From positions 1-7,842 of the forward strand of contig PLEA01000289.1 in assembly GCA_003136335.1 (NCBI GenBank): DNA of 7,842 nt, in the 5' to 3' direction. Positions 1-6,490 of the stretch are shown piece by piece. The translations under genes were made by a program, and so were the position numbers. The notes beneath the pieces were generated by a model, which saw nothing but the letters and a program-made list of their open reading frames with translations, was not told the DNA's origin and did no database searches. This DNA is from Acidobacteriaceae bacterium. GTDB lineage: Bacteria; Acidobacteriota; Terriglobia; Terriglobales; SbA1. The stretch's first letter is position 1. Each line of letters begins with the position of its first letter.

Positions 1-1091
1 GGCTTGAACTCGAAGGTGGTGACCACTGGTCCTGGATTGATCTGCGTAATCTGACCGTGGATTTCGAACTCGGCGTATTTTTCGGTAAGCACTTGCGCCA
101 GCAGTTTGAGTTCATCCGCATCGACTTGCTGCTGTTCATCGGGACGCTGCAGCAGGCTGCTCGAGGGCAACTTGTACCCGCCAGCGATGCGGGGCATTGT
201 CGTCTTGGCTTTGTGTCCGCTGTCGCCTCGCTCGGTGACTTCGGGATCGGCGTCCGCTTCCTCCGCACCATTCATGGCGAGAGGTTCGGGTAGGATTCCG
301 CCGGTGGGAGCGGGCTTCGATGCATCCTCTTCGGCCATCATCCGCTCAATGCCGGTGCGACGCGGTTCTGACGCTACTGGACCTCGCGATCCTGACCGCG
401 AGGGGATCAACTGCGTCTTTACTACGGGCTTCGAGATCCGCCGCTGGTCCAGTTCCTTCTGCTGACGTTTTTTGGCGCGCTCTTGCTGCCAATCTTTGTA
501 GCGATTCCACAGCGCTGTGACGAAGGCGAAGCGCGTCGGAGCCCACAGTTGAATCGCCGCGAAAGAGAAGGCCGTCGAGAGATATAACGCCACGGCGAGC
601 ACGGTCGCGCAAACGATGTACGCGCCGACCACATTCAAATAATGAATCAGCACGTCGCCGACGACGCGCCCGAGCAAGCCTTCGAGGGGAATCACGCGCT
701 GCCAGCGTAACTGTCCGGGCAGAAGCGCCAGCATCGCGGGAACGAACATTACCAGCCAGATTCCGCCCAGGCTTTTTGCGAGTGGGGACTGCACTTTCAT
801 CGAGCGAAACCAGCGCGCGCCCAGCGTTGCGGGAAAGATGACTAAGAGAAATGCGCCGATGCCGAAGAACTGCAGCATCATGTCGGCGGTGAATGCGCCG
901 ACGACGCCGATCCAGTTGCGAGCCGCATGCGAACCAGTCAACACGGAGGCGCTGTTCCACGAAGGGTCGAGCGGAGAATACGATACCAGTGCGAGGAAAA
1001 GAAGGAGCGCGGAGACGCACATCAGGAATCCCACCAGCTCATTGAGCCGGCGGTTCCCCGTGGGAACGAAAATGCTTGCCAGATAATCCAT
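1..1091 (-). CDS. ftsK: DNA translocase FtsK, N-terminal part (partial, runs off left edge)
   Basis: Stop-free frame from ATG 1091-1089 to the window edge, 363 complete codons. The N-terminus carries about four hydrophobic segments (roughly residues 17-38, 60-90, 108-126, 145-172), matching the FtsK membrane anchor. A basic/glutamine-rich and then proline/acid-rich linker follows (about 197-320). The last visible part, from about 321 (VDADELKLLAQVLTEKYAEF) to PGPVVTTFEF (353-362), matches the start of the FtsK/SpoIIIE alpha domain. The Walker ATPase motor and gamma domain lie outside the window. In the family, FtsK is a hexameric septal DNA pump that clears and resolves chromosome termini during division. 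An in-frame TAA lies upstream; in-frame GTG codons at about 1106 and 1118 are alternative starts. GGTGA about 11 nt before the ATG is a weak ribosome site. The gene lies 169 bp downstream of uppP on the same strand, with its own promoter candidate in the gap. Confidence 0.9.
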   Translation of the reverse strand, partial: MDYLASIFVPTGNRRLNELVGFLMCVSALLLFLALVSYSPLDPSWNSASVLTGSHAARNWIGVVGAFTADMMLQFFGIGAFLLVIFPATLGARWFRSMKVQSPLAKSLGGIWLVMFVPAMLALLPGQLRWQRVIPLEGLLGRVVGDVLIHYLNVVGAYIVCATVLAVALYLSTAFSFAAIQLWAPTRFAFVTALWNRYKDWQQERAKKRQQKELDQRRISKPVVKTQLIPSRSGSRGPVASEPRRTGIERMMAEEDASKPAPTGGILPEPLAMNGAEEADADPEVTERGDSGHKAKTTMPRIAGGYKLPSSSLLQRPDEQQQVDADELKLLAQVLTEKYAEFEIHGQITQINPGPVVTTFEFK

Positions 1092-1155
1092 GTGGGGCTG
1101 ATTCACCGCCGAAGACACTGCAGACTTCAGCGCCGCAATCGGCCAGAGCCCTTAC

Positions 1156-1184
1156 ATTATGCCAAGAAGGCCGGCATCCGACAA
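1156..1184 (-). promoter_or_regulatory. candidate sigma-70 promoter for ftsK
   Basis: Read on the minus strand: TTGTCG (1184-1179, 4/6 match to the -35 consensus), a 17-nt spacer, then CATAAT (1161-1156, 5/6 match to the -10). Transcription would begin near 1149, giving a leader of about 58 nt before the ATG at 1091. It lies in the 169-bp gap between the uppP stop and ftsK, so ftsK could be transcribed independently of uppP. The call is by motif match only. Confidence 0.45.
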
Positions 1185-1260
1185 TGCAGGAAAATGGCCG
1201 TAGTATCCACTTAGCTTCCCGGCCAAATTCGGCGCCAGAAGCGGGTTTGATCGCGCTGTG

Positions 1261-2154
1261 TTATCCAGCCAGCTTTGCGGCGAACGCCAGAACTAACGCT
1301 CCCACAATAATTCGGTAGACCGCAAAGGGAGCGAAGCCGCGCCTGCGCACGTAGCCCATGAACCAGGCGACGGAACCATAGGCGACGATGAACGAGACCA
1401 CGAATCCGATGGCGAGCACGATCCAGCCATGCGCATCGATCTGAGATACGCCGATTGGATTCTCGCCTTTGCCGCTGAGCGATTTGAGCAGAGTGTAAAT
1501 CGTGGCCGCAGCCATGGTCGGCATGGAGACGAAGAATGAGAACTCGAGAGCTGCGGCCCGCGACATGCCTGCAACTTGGCCGCCTGCAATGGTCGACATG
1601 GAGCGCGATGTTCCGGGAAAGACGGCGGAGAAGATCTGGCAGAATCCGATCCAGATCGCCTGCGCCAAACTCATATCTTCCATCTTCCAGGTGTGGATGC
1701 GGCTTCCGCGTGCACCAGGACCAGCGGCTTCGGACTTGGAGTTTAAGGCATCGACCAGCCACATCACGATCCCGCCGATCAGCAGCGACCAGCCAATGAT
1801 CAAGATGTTTTCCAGATGCTTGCCGATCACCTTAGTCAGCAAGAACGACGGAACAGCAGTGACCACGAATGCTACTGCGGTTAGACCGAGAGGATGGGTT
1901 AAAGCTGTGCGTCTTCCGCTGTCGCCGCGGGGAAACGTAGAAAAAAACCTCTTGATGCGGCTCCAGAAATAAACGGGCAAGCAAAGGATCGCTCCCAACT
2001 GGATAACGATGGAATACATTTTCCAATAGCCGTCTGACAGGCTGATGTGCAGCAGCAGTTCGGCGATGCGCAGGTGCGCGGTCGAACTGACCGGCAGGAA
2101 TTCGGTGAGACCTTCGACAATGCCAAGGATCAGCGACAAGAGGTAATCGTTCAA
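1261..2154 (-). CDS. uppP: undecaprenyl-diphosphatase UppP (BacA family)
   Basis: 297 residues, a usual family length, largely hydrophobic with many membrane spans. In the family this integral membrane enzyme hydrolyses undecaprenyl diphosphate to the monophosphate, recycling the lipid carrier for peptidoglycan and other surface polymers; overexpression gives bacitracin resistance. The first signature is EGLTEFLPVSSTAH (14-27) with the conserved glutamates E14 and E18. The second is PGTSRS (180-185), followed by RAAALEFSFF (199-208). Two positions differ from the commonest forms: STAH rather than STGH, and PGTSRSMST rather than PGTSRSGAT. The start is TTG (2154-2152), supported by GGAGG just upstream and by the conserved N-terminus beginning right there. 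It is 168 bp from the preceding SH3/TPR gene, with a repeat between them, so co-transcription with that gene is uncertain. Confidence 0.96.
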   Translation of the reverse strand: MNDYLLSLILGIVEGLTEFLPVSSTAHLRIAELLLHISLSDGYWKMYSIVIQLGAILCLPVYFWSRIKRFFSTFPRGDSGRRTALTHPLGLTAVAFVVTAVPSFLLTKVIGKHLENILIIGWSLLIGGIVMWLVDALNSKSEAAGPGARGSRIHTWKMEDMSLAQAIWIGFCQIFSAVFPGTSRSMSTIAGGQVAGMSRAAALEFSFFVSMPTMAAATIYTLLKSLSGKGENPIGVSQIDAHGWIVLAIGFVVSFIVAYGSVAWFMGYVRRRGFAPFAVYRIIVGALVLAFAAKLAG

Positions 2155-2157
2155 TCG

Positions 2158-2163
2158 TCCTCC
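2158..2163 (-). promoter_or_regulatory. ribosome binding site for the TTG start of uppP
   Basis: On the minus strand GGAGGA is followed by CGA and then TTG. The GGAGG core matches the anti-Shine-Dalgarno fully, though its 4-nt spacing to the TTG is short. No ATG or GTG lies nearby in this frame, so this site is the main evidence for the TTG start. Confidence 0.65.
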
Positions 2164-2244
2164 GGGGGAAAAAACAAGGGAACAGTATCGCAGAAAATTT
2201 AGGGGAGGGTTAGCTGGGACTGTTCCGAGAAGCTGCCAAAAGCA

Positions 2245-2290
2245 GGTTCCTCCACTCCGCTCGCTTCGCTCCGCTTCGGTCGGAATGACA
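2245..2290. repeat. acidobacterial-type intergenic repeat rich in CCGCT/TTCGCT words
   Basis: The plus strand shows a run built from CACTCCGCTCGCTTCGCT, then CCGCTTCGGTCGGAATGACA, with internally repeated CGCT/CGCTTCG words. I recognise near-identical strings as common intergenic sequences in Acidobacteriota genomes; this is recall, not a search. It is the only copy in the window and sits between the 3' end of the SH3/TPR gene and the 5' end of uppP. Just beyond it (2302-2319) is a small perfect stem, CTTGAG/CTCAAG with a 6-nt loop. In the minus direction that stem is followed by an A-run rather than a T-run, so it is not a standard intrinsic terminator for the upstream gene. Confidence 0.55.
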
Positions 2291-2322
2291 GAGTTTTTTG
2301 CCTTGAGCTCTGACTCAAGCGA

Positions 2323-3288
2323 CTAGTCGCTGGCGTTTCCGTAAGTGGGGACGCCTTGCTGGACGTAGAAAATCAGCATTTGCGCGCGCGAGGCCCAATC
2401 GCTTTGGGCATATTGGGTGACGATTTTTTGCGCGAGCTCGAGAGAACGGTTTTTTGATTCTTCGGATTTTTTCTGATTGGCTTCGGTTTTATAAATCTCG
2501 ATTAGTGCGGAGCGGCGCCAGGCCGCGTCGTAGAGAGCTTCGGGCGCGGCGGGGGACTGCTCGTGCTCTTTGGCGTACTTCTCGTACATCTCAGCTTCTT
2601 TTTCCGGGCACTTCGACGCGGCCTGCCAGTCGCCACAGAGTTTGTTTTCGAGGAGGTGGAAGGCAGCAAGGTCGGCCCATTTCGTTCCGGGAAATTTTCT
2701 CATGACCAGCTTCATCCACTGCTCGTCAATTTGGCCGCGCATGTAGGAGTCGCGCTCGCGGGCTGAGGGACGCGTCAGGACATCGGAGCGCTCCATTTGC
2801 CAGTGGATGTCGGCGGCGCGGTAGAGTCCTTCGGCAGCGAGTGGGGACGTGGGAAACAAATCGTAGACGCGATAGTAGAGACGCATGGCGTCTTGCGCGG
2901 CATCGCGGCGGCCGCGGAGTCGGCTGGCCTGGTCTTCGGAGTCGGCGGCTTCACCGAACACGATCTTGTCGCCGTTGGGAGTGGTCAGGTTGACCAGGGC
3001 TTTGCTGGAGACCCATCCGGTGATGGTCTTGCCTTCGGACTCGGGATCGTCTTCGTCGGCGTCTTTTTTCGGTTCTCGAAGGATGGCTTCAACGTGAGTC
3101 CAATCGTGACCGGTCTCGATGATGACGAGTTCGTGTCCGCGGCCAGCTTCGCCGAGTTTGGCGGCGTCTGTGCTGGGGGAGACGCGGATGGATTCTTCGC
3201 GGACTAGAGTACCGCGTTGCGCCTGGGCGGAGGAGAGCGAGGTTACTGCGAGAATTGTGGCGACGAGCAAAGTGAGTCGAAATCTCAT
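2323..3288 (-). CDS. secreted protein with SH3-like and TPR-like regions
   Basis: 321 residues from ATG 3288-3286. The N-terminus MRFRLTLLVATILAVTSL is a basic start plus hydrophobic core, ending in a plausible signal-peptidase site at AQA (21-23), so export to the periplasm is inferred. Residues about 26-101 (from RGTLVREESIRVSPST to GWVSSKALVNL) have the pattern of a bacterial SH3 domain, with an acidic insertion (about 76-86). Residues about 125-315 are alpha-helical with repeated A-x-x-L/Y and W patterns, resembling the TPR repeats of BamD/YbgF-type proteins. C218 and C227 could pair. The frame extends to a TTG at 3324, but the signal peptide argues for the later ATG. It begins 43 bp after the dehydratase on the same strand. 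The biological role is unknown; scaffolding or peptidoglycan contact is a guess from the domains. Confidence 0.82.
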   Translation of the reverse strand: MRFRLTLLVATILAVTSLSSAQAQRGTLVREESIRVSPSTDAAKLGEAGRGHELVIIETGHDWTHVEAILREPKKDADEDDPESEGKTITGWVSSKALVNLTTPNGDKIVFGEAADSEDQASRLRGRRDAAQDAMRLYYRVYDLFPTSPLAAEGLYRAADIHWQMERSDVLTRPSARERDSYMRGQIDEQWMKLVMRKFPGTKWADLAAFHLLENKLCGDWQAASKCPEKEAEMYEKYAKEHEQSPAAPEALYDAAWRRSALIEIYKTEANQKKSEESKNRSLELAQKIVTQYAQSDWASRAQMLIFYVQQGVPTYGNASD

Positions 3289-3310
3289 ATCTATGATTAT
3301 TGGCCGTACC

Positions 3311-3328
3311 GACGTTGCTTGCAACGTC
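3311..3328. repeat. perfect 8-bp-arm palindrome between two minus-strand genes
   Basis: GACGTTGC-TT-GCAACGTC is an exact inverted repeat with a 2-nt centre; as RNA it would fold as a 7-bp stem with a 4-nt loop. It lies 3 bp past the stop of the dehydratase gene and about 22 bp before the ATG of the SH3/TPR gene. No T-run follows it on the minus strand. It could be an operator, a leader hairpin or an mRNA-processing site; nothing in the sequence decides which. Confidence 0.6.
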
Positions 3329-3331
3329 TTA

Positions 3332-4297
3332 CTAGCGGCGGAGTTCTTCTAGCATTTTTGGTTCGATGTTGCCGCCGGAGATAATGGCTACGTTGAGTTT
3401 TGTTTTTGGCAGTTGATCAGAGCGGAAGAGGAATCCGGCGGTGGCGACTGCTCCGCTGGGTTCGGCTACGGTATCGGGATTTGCGGCGAGGAATTTCAGT
3501 GCCTGGTGGATCTCGTCTTCGCTTACGGTGACGATGGCGTCGACGAAGCACTGCATGTGCTCGAAGTTAATGGCGCCGACACTCTGCGTGCGCAGTCCGT
3601 CGGCGATGGTGCGCGACACTTGTTCGGCGGGGAATTGAACGATCTTGCCGGCGCGCAGGCTGGACTGGGCGTCGGCGGCGAGATCGGGTTCGACGCCGAT
3701 CACCTGAGTTTCAGGACGGATGAGCTTGATGGCGGCAGCGACGCCGCTGATCAAGCCTCCGCCGCCGACTGGGGCAAAGACCGCTTCCACTTCGGGCAAG
3801 TCCTCGAGGATCTCTAGGCCGATGGTACCTTGACCGGCGATGATTTTTTCGTCGTTGTAGGGAGGCACGATGACGTAGCCGTGCTGGGCGGCGAGTTCTT
3901 CGGCCTTGAGTTGGCGTTCGGTGCTGCCGGGGCCTACGAGAACGATCTCTGCGCCCAAGGCGGCCGTGGCTGCGCGCTTGATGGCGGGAGCGTTGTTAGG
4001 CATGACGATGACGGCCTTTACACCCAACGCGCGGGCGGCGTAGGCGACGCCCTGTGCGTGGTTGCCGCTGGAGTAGGAGATGACACCGCGGTTGCGGTCT
4101 TGTTCTGAAAGCGAGGCGATTTTGTTATAGGCTCCGCGGAGTTTGAAGGCGCCGATGGGCTGCTGGTTTTCGGGCTTGAGGTACAGGCGGCGGGTGGCGT
4201 CGGCGTGATGGAATTCGATCAGACGCGTGCGGGTGGTGATGCCGCGGAGGCGGGATTGGGCTTCTTTGATGTCTGCCAGGCTGACGATCTTATGCAT
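3332..4297 (-). CDS. threonine/serine dehydratase (PLP-dependent, fold type II)
   Basis: 321 residues. The family deaminates L-threonine to 2-oxobutanoate (or serine to pyruvate) in the cytoplasm. Visible motifs are KPENQQPIGAFKLRGA (41-56) with the PLP lysine K52, SSGNHAQG (76-83) holding the cofactor phosphate/substrate region, the glycine loop GGGGLISG (178-185), EPSGA (279-283) and SGGN (307-310). The commoner form of the lysine motif is GSFK; here it is GAFK. The length leaves no room for the C-terminal ACT-like regulatory domain of biosynthetic IlvA, so this is the short catabolic (TdcB-like) or serine racemase-like form; sequence alone does not separate these. The start is firm: an in-frame TGA lies 6 nt before the ATG. 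No good Shine-Dalgarno is visible. The SH3/TPR gene follows closely downstream. Confidence 0.93.
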   Translation of the reverse strand: MHKIVSLADIKEAQSRLRGITTRTRLIEFHHADATRRLYLKPENQQPIGAFKLRGAYNKIASLSEQDRNRGVISYSSGNHAQGVAYAARALGVKAVIVMPNNAPAIKRAATAALGAEIVLVGPGSTERQLKAEELAAQHGYVIVPPYNDEKIIAGQGTIGLEILEDLPEVEAVFAPVGGGGLISGVAAAIKLIRPETQVIGVEPDLAADAQSSLRAGKIVQFPAEQVSRTIADGLRTQSVGAINFEHMQCFVDAIVTVSEDEIHQALKFLAANPDTVAEPSGAVATAGFLFRSDQLPKTKLNVAIISGGNIEPKMLEELRR

Positions 4298-4496
4298 GGG
4301 GTTTCAATAATACCGATTGTCAGTCTAAGCTGATTCCCCATGGTTGTGCCGGCATTCTGCACCTGGTGAAACCCGCGACGTGGTAGCGTAGGTGTACCGG
4401 TCTTAACCATTGTGCGCCAGCGTACTTGCTAATACGATGTATAAGAGCTCAACCCCTGGCCGGAGCGTCTGTGAAATTCCTGTCGCAGCTTTGGCC

Positions 4497-4561
4497 GAGA
4501 GCTTGCTCTGCCATCATGCAGGGCTCTCTGCCCAAAGCGTGATCCAATTCTTTTTGGGCAG
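4497..4561. other. cluster of overlapping inverted repeats (possible structured RNA or leader)
   Basis: Three pairings occur in 65 bp. GAGAGC (4497-4502) pairs with GCTCTC (4523-4528). GCTCTGC (4505-4511) pairs with GCAGGGC (4518-4524) around a 6-nt loop, with one G-U. CTGCCCAAA (4528-4536) pairs exactly with TTTGGGCAG (4553-4561) around a 16-nt loop. The first two share bases at 4523-4524, so they are mutually exclusive; the third can form alongside the second. It starts 167 bp upstream of the small CxxC gene. I recognise no named RNA family here. Confidence 0.4.
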
Positions 4562-4653
4562 GAGACGCAGTTCGCCATCGCAAGGGTCAACACTGCGGCG
4601 AGGAATTTCCGATAAAATCAATCGCGCAGCGGGTTAGCGGCCATTTCACGGAC

Positions 4654-4658
4654 AGGAG
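4654..4658 (+). promoter_or_regulatory. strong ribosome binding site for the small CxxC protein
   Basis: AGGAG followed by 5 nt (AAGAG) and then ATG at 4664. This is among the best Shine-Dalgarno matches in the window and supports the small frame as a real gene. Confidence 0.7.
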
Positions 4659-4663
4659 AAGAG

Positions 4664-4885
4664 ATGGAAAGAGCAATGCCGTATCGCGGTTCTAGTCTCT
4701 CGGCACATCGGATTGGTATTCTGATGTCGCAAACCGGCCGTTTCCTCGAATGCATAGAGTGTCGTTTGAGCTTTACGTTTCCTCCTGGGACGCGCTACGA
4801 CGCAATCGCGAAACAGTTCGAATCTCATTCTTGCCATTCTGCAGGGTCCGCTGGCCACGACAGTAAGAAGCTTGGTGAAAACTAG
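4664..4885 (+). CDS. small protein with putative zinc-binding CxxC...HxC motif
   Basis: 73 residues. The core GRFLECIECRLSFTFP (25-40) and the following segment to QFESHSC (51-57) give C30-x2-C33 and then H55-x-C57, an arrangement that could bind one zinc ion. The order (CxxC, aromatic/proline strand with FPPG, then a short helix ending in HSC) resembles small zinc-ribbon or C2HC finger proteins. I believe similar short proteins with an IAKQFESH-type segment recur in Acidobacteriota, but this is recall only. It has a strong Shine-Dalgarno 5 nt before the ATG. There is no signal peptide or membrane segment, so it is probably cytoplasmic. An internal ATG at residue 21, closer to the core, is a possible alternative start. 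Function is unknown; nucleic-acid binding would be a guess. Its 3' end runs into the repeat region shared with convergent rodZ. Confidence 0.65.
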   Translation: MERAMPYRGSSLSAHRIGILMSQTGRFLECIECRLSFTFPPGTRYDAIAKQFESHSCHSAGSAGHDSKKLGEN

Positions 4886-4925
4886 AGTTAGGGTTTTAGG
4901 GGCTTTGTTGGGAAGACTCTTCTTT

Positions 4926-5007
4926 CGCCCCGCCGGGGCTCGCTGATTTACTCCGCATGTGCCCACGGCTGGCGCCGCGGGCTGCATTCTTTCGCCGCTT
5001 TGCGGGC
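4926..5007 (+). repeat. hairpin repeat module 1
   Basis: Three ordered hairpins: GCCCC-GCC-GGGGC (4927-4939), GCCCACGGC/GCCGCGGGC (4961-4969 and 4974-4982, one mismatch) and GCCGC-TTT-GCGGG (4994-5006, four to five pairs). Its order and spacing match the modules at 5026 and 6491, although stem sequences differ. Strand is given by the shared layout. It lies between the convergent 3' ends of the small CxxC gene and rodZ. Confidence 0.65.
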
Positions 5008-5025
5008 AAGACGTTGCGTCAGTGC

Positions 5026-5146
5026 CGTCCCTGCGAGACTCGTTCGACTGTCCCACCGGCACCCCGGACTTACGTCCGGGGCTGATGAATGCCGCCCCTT
5101 CGGGGCTGGAATCTTGTAGTTTCATTCCACCGCTTTTCTAGAAATT
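5026..5146 (+). repeat. hairpin repeat module 2 (shares sequence with module 3)
   Basis: A degenerate first hairpin starts at CGTCCCTGCGAGAC (5026-5039). The main stem is CCCCGGAC-TTAC-GTCCGGGG (5062-5081, 8 perfect pairs). Then come GCCCC-TTC-GGGGC (5094-5106) and TGGAAT/ATTCCA (5107-5112 and 5124-5129), ending in an ACCGCTTTTCT-type tail. Positions 5061-5083 are identical over 23 bp to 6526-6548, and the tail (to 5146) is also similar to that of module 3. It lies just beyond the rodZ stop. Confidence 0.8.
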
Positions 5147-5172
5147 AGTTCTTACGCACACCCCCGGCGTTT

Positions 5173-6357
5173 TTATTGTGGGGGCGGCGTGGAAGGGAGA
5201 ACGTGCATGCCGTTGGAATCAAAGACGAAGGTTTTTACTTCGGCTTCGGCGCCCTCGGCGGGGATTTCCTGACCATTCCAGAGGAAAGTGACGCCGGCGG
5301 CATTGCCGATTCTGGCGACGATTTCGCGGGTGGCGCGGATTGACGCGTGGGCGGGGGCGATGAGGGTTTCCTGGCTGACGGTTTGGCCGTCGGCCTGAAC
5401 GGAGATCCAGGAAGTTTCCGTGGCGCGGATCACGAGCGTGAGCGGGGCGGTAGATTTTGCGGACGGCTGGGGAACTGGTGTGTTGAAGGTGCGAGTGGTT
5501 ACATCATGTTCTTCGGCGGCGCCTGCGGAATTGTCGGTTGACGAGGTCGCTCGCGCCGCGGTGGATGAATGCCTGGCGGTTGCAGACTGAACCGCTTGGG
5601 GACGAGGATTCGGAGTAGACGAGTGCGCCGGAGTTGCAGTGTTGCTCGCGGGCGCGCGATTGGAGGGCCGGTTGACGCCTTCTGGCGCAGTCGCTGGGAC
5701 CGGAGCGGGCACAGAGGGCGCGATTGCCTGTTGGGACTTTACTGGAGAGGTGCTGGTTGCGGTTGATGTCCTGTGGGAGCGGCGTATCCAAAGAATGACT
5801 GCGAGAACGACGACGACGGCGGCGATCGCAAGGATGCTCCAGGGAATTTCGCGGTCGGAGTTGCGGGCAAATTTCTGTCGCGAAGTGCGGACATCTTCGG
5901 AGCGGGGAAGTTGCAGCTCGGGGAATTCCTCGATCTGTACGGGGGATTGCGATTTCACGGGAGATTTGTTGGACTCGACCGGGCGTCGCTTTTCCGGCGC
6001 CGCGAGGCGTTGCCCGGAGCTTGCTTTCGAGGAAGCTTCGGGTTCCCAAACTTCGTGGGCGTCGATCTGCGCCTGGCGGAGGCAGGTGAGATAGTCGGTG
6101 ACGGCGTCTTCGGCGTCCATTCCTAGATGCTTGGCATAGGCGCGAATGAATCCCTTGTTGAAGACGCCGCCGGGGAGCAGGTCGAAGTGTTCTTCTTCGA
6201 TGGCCTGAAGCATGCGCGAGCCGATTTTGGTGACGTTGGAAACGTCCTCGAGCGAGATGTCCTTCTTCTCGCGCGCCTTGCGGAATTTGTCTCCGAATTC
6301 GCCCACGTTGTCCTGCCAGGGAAGCGTCTTTCGCCCGAATGATGACGGGAACATCAT
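5173..6357 (-). CDS. rodZ: RodZ-like protein (HTH_25 domain, one membrane span, DUF4115)
   Basis: 394 residues from ATG 6357-6355. Domains in order: a cytoplasmic helix-turn-helix of the RodZ/HTH_25 type (about 18-95, from GEFGDKFRKAREKKDISLED through LPGGVFNKGFIRAYAKHLGM); a charged linker; one membrane span (about 172-191, PWSILAIAAVVVVLAVILW followed by RR); a long Ser/Thr/Pro/Ala-rich periplasmic linker (about 195-300); and a C-terminal beta-rich domain (about 308-390, TLVIRATETSWISVQADGQ to FDSNGMHVL) matching DUF4115. In the family, RodZ links MreB to the membrane and supports rod shape. The start is uncertain: ATG at 6354, a GTG at 6306 (preceded by AGGA and placing the HTH at the usual N-terminal position) and a TTG at 6396 are alternatives, and no Shine-Dalgarno precedes 6357. 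The TAA stop abuts repeat module 2. Confidence 0.9.
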   Translation of the reverse strand: MMFPSSFGRKTLPWQDNVGEFGDKFRKAREKKDISLEDVSNVTKIGSRMLQAIEEEHFDLLPGGVFNKGFIRAYAKHLGMDAEDAVTDYLTCLRQAQIDAHEVWEPEASSKASSGQRLAAPEKRRPVESNKSPVKSQSPVQIEEFPELQLPRSEDVRTSRQKFARNSDREIPWSILAIAAVVVVLAVILWIRRSHRTSTATSTSPVKSQQAIAPSVPAPVPATAPEGVNRPSNRAPASNTATPAHSSTPNPRPQAVQSATARHSSTAARATSSTDNSAGAAEEHDVTTRTFNTPVPQPSAKSTAPLTLVIRATETSWISVQADGQTVSQETLIAPAHASIRATREIVARIGNAAGVTFLWNGQEIPAEGAEAEVKTFVFDSNGMHVLPSTPPPQ

Positions 6358-6490
6358 AGGACAAGCTGGAGGCGCGCGCCACAGCCAAGAGGACAAGGGA
6401 GAGGTAACGTACGGAGTGAGTCGCGACGGAAGGGGATCGTTCCGGTGGATGCGATTCGGGGACGTTGGTTCGGAGGACTTATAGGAGTGG

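Larger units (their letters stand above)
4298..4663. other. 366-bp gap without a convincing gene
   Basis: This lies between the divergent starts of the dehydratase (minus) and the small CxxC protein (plus). Short open frames exist on both strands, but none has a ribosome site with a recognisable product. It must hold promoters for both genes, yet I find only partial matches. One is TAAAAT at 4613-4618 on the plus strand (5/6 to the -10), without a good -35 at normal spacing. The only clear structure is the inverted-repeat cluster at 4497-4561. Confidence 0.6.

Noticed and set aside
346..1020. 224-codon minus-strand frame, very Arg-rich
   Set aside because: Out-of-frame shadow of ftsK; the overlapping frame has membrane segments and the FtsK alpha-domain start, while this one has only Arg/Ser-rich low-complexity sequence.
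4410..4637. 75-codon plus-strand frame with a TTG start
   Set aside because: No ribosome site, no recognisable motif, and it crosses the inverted-repeat cluster; treated as non-coding.
4811..4840. AGTTCGAATCT, resembling a tRNA T-loop
   Set aside because: It lies inside the small CxxC coding frame, the flanking bases do not form a T-stem, and no anticodon or acceptor stem is found upstream or downstream.
4646..5125. 159-codon open frame on the minus strand
   Set aside because: It runs through two hairpin repeat modules and antisense to the small CxxC gene. Its composition (PGRKSGV-type peptide from the main stem, scattered Arg/Pro/Ser) is typical of translated repeat, and it has no domain.
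4926..5146. Tandem repeat modules considered as a CRISPR array
   Set aside because: Only two adjacent modules with different stem sequences, no constant repeat with unique spacers, and no cas genes in the window.
5161..5184. CCCCC...GGGGG inverted repeat at the rodZ stop, considered as a terminator
   Set aside because: Only five G-C pairs around a 14-nt loop and no T-run on the minus strand; not enough to call a terminator.
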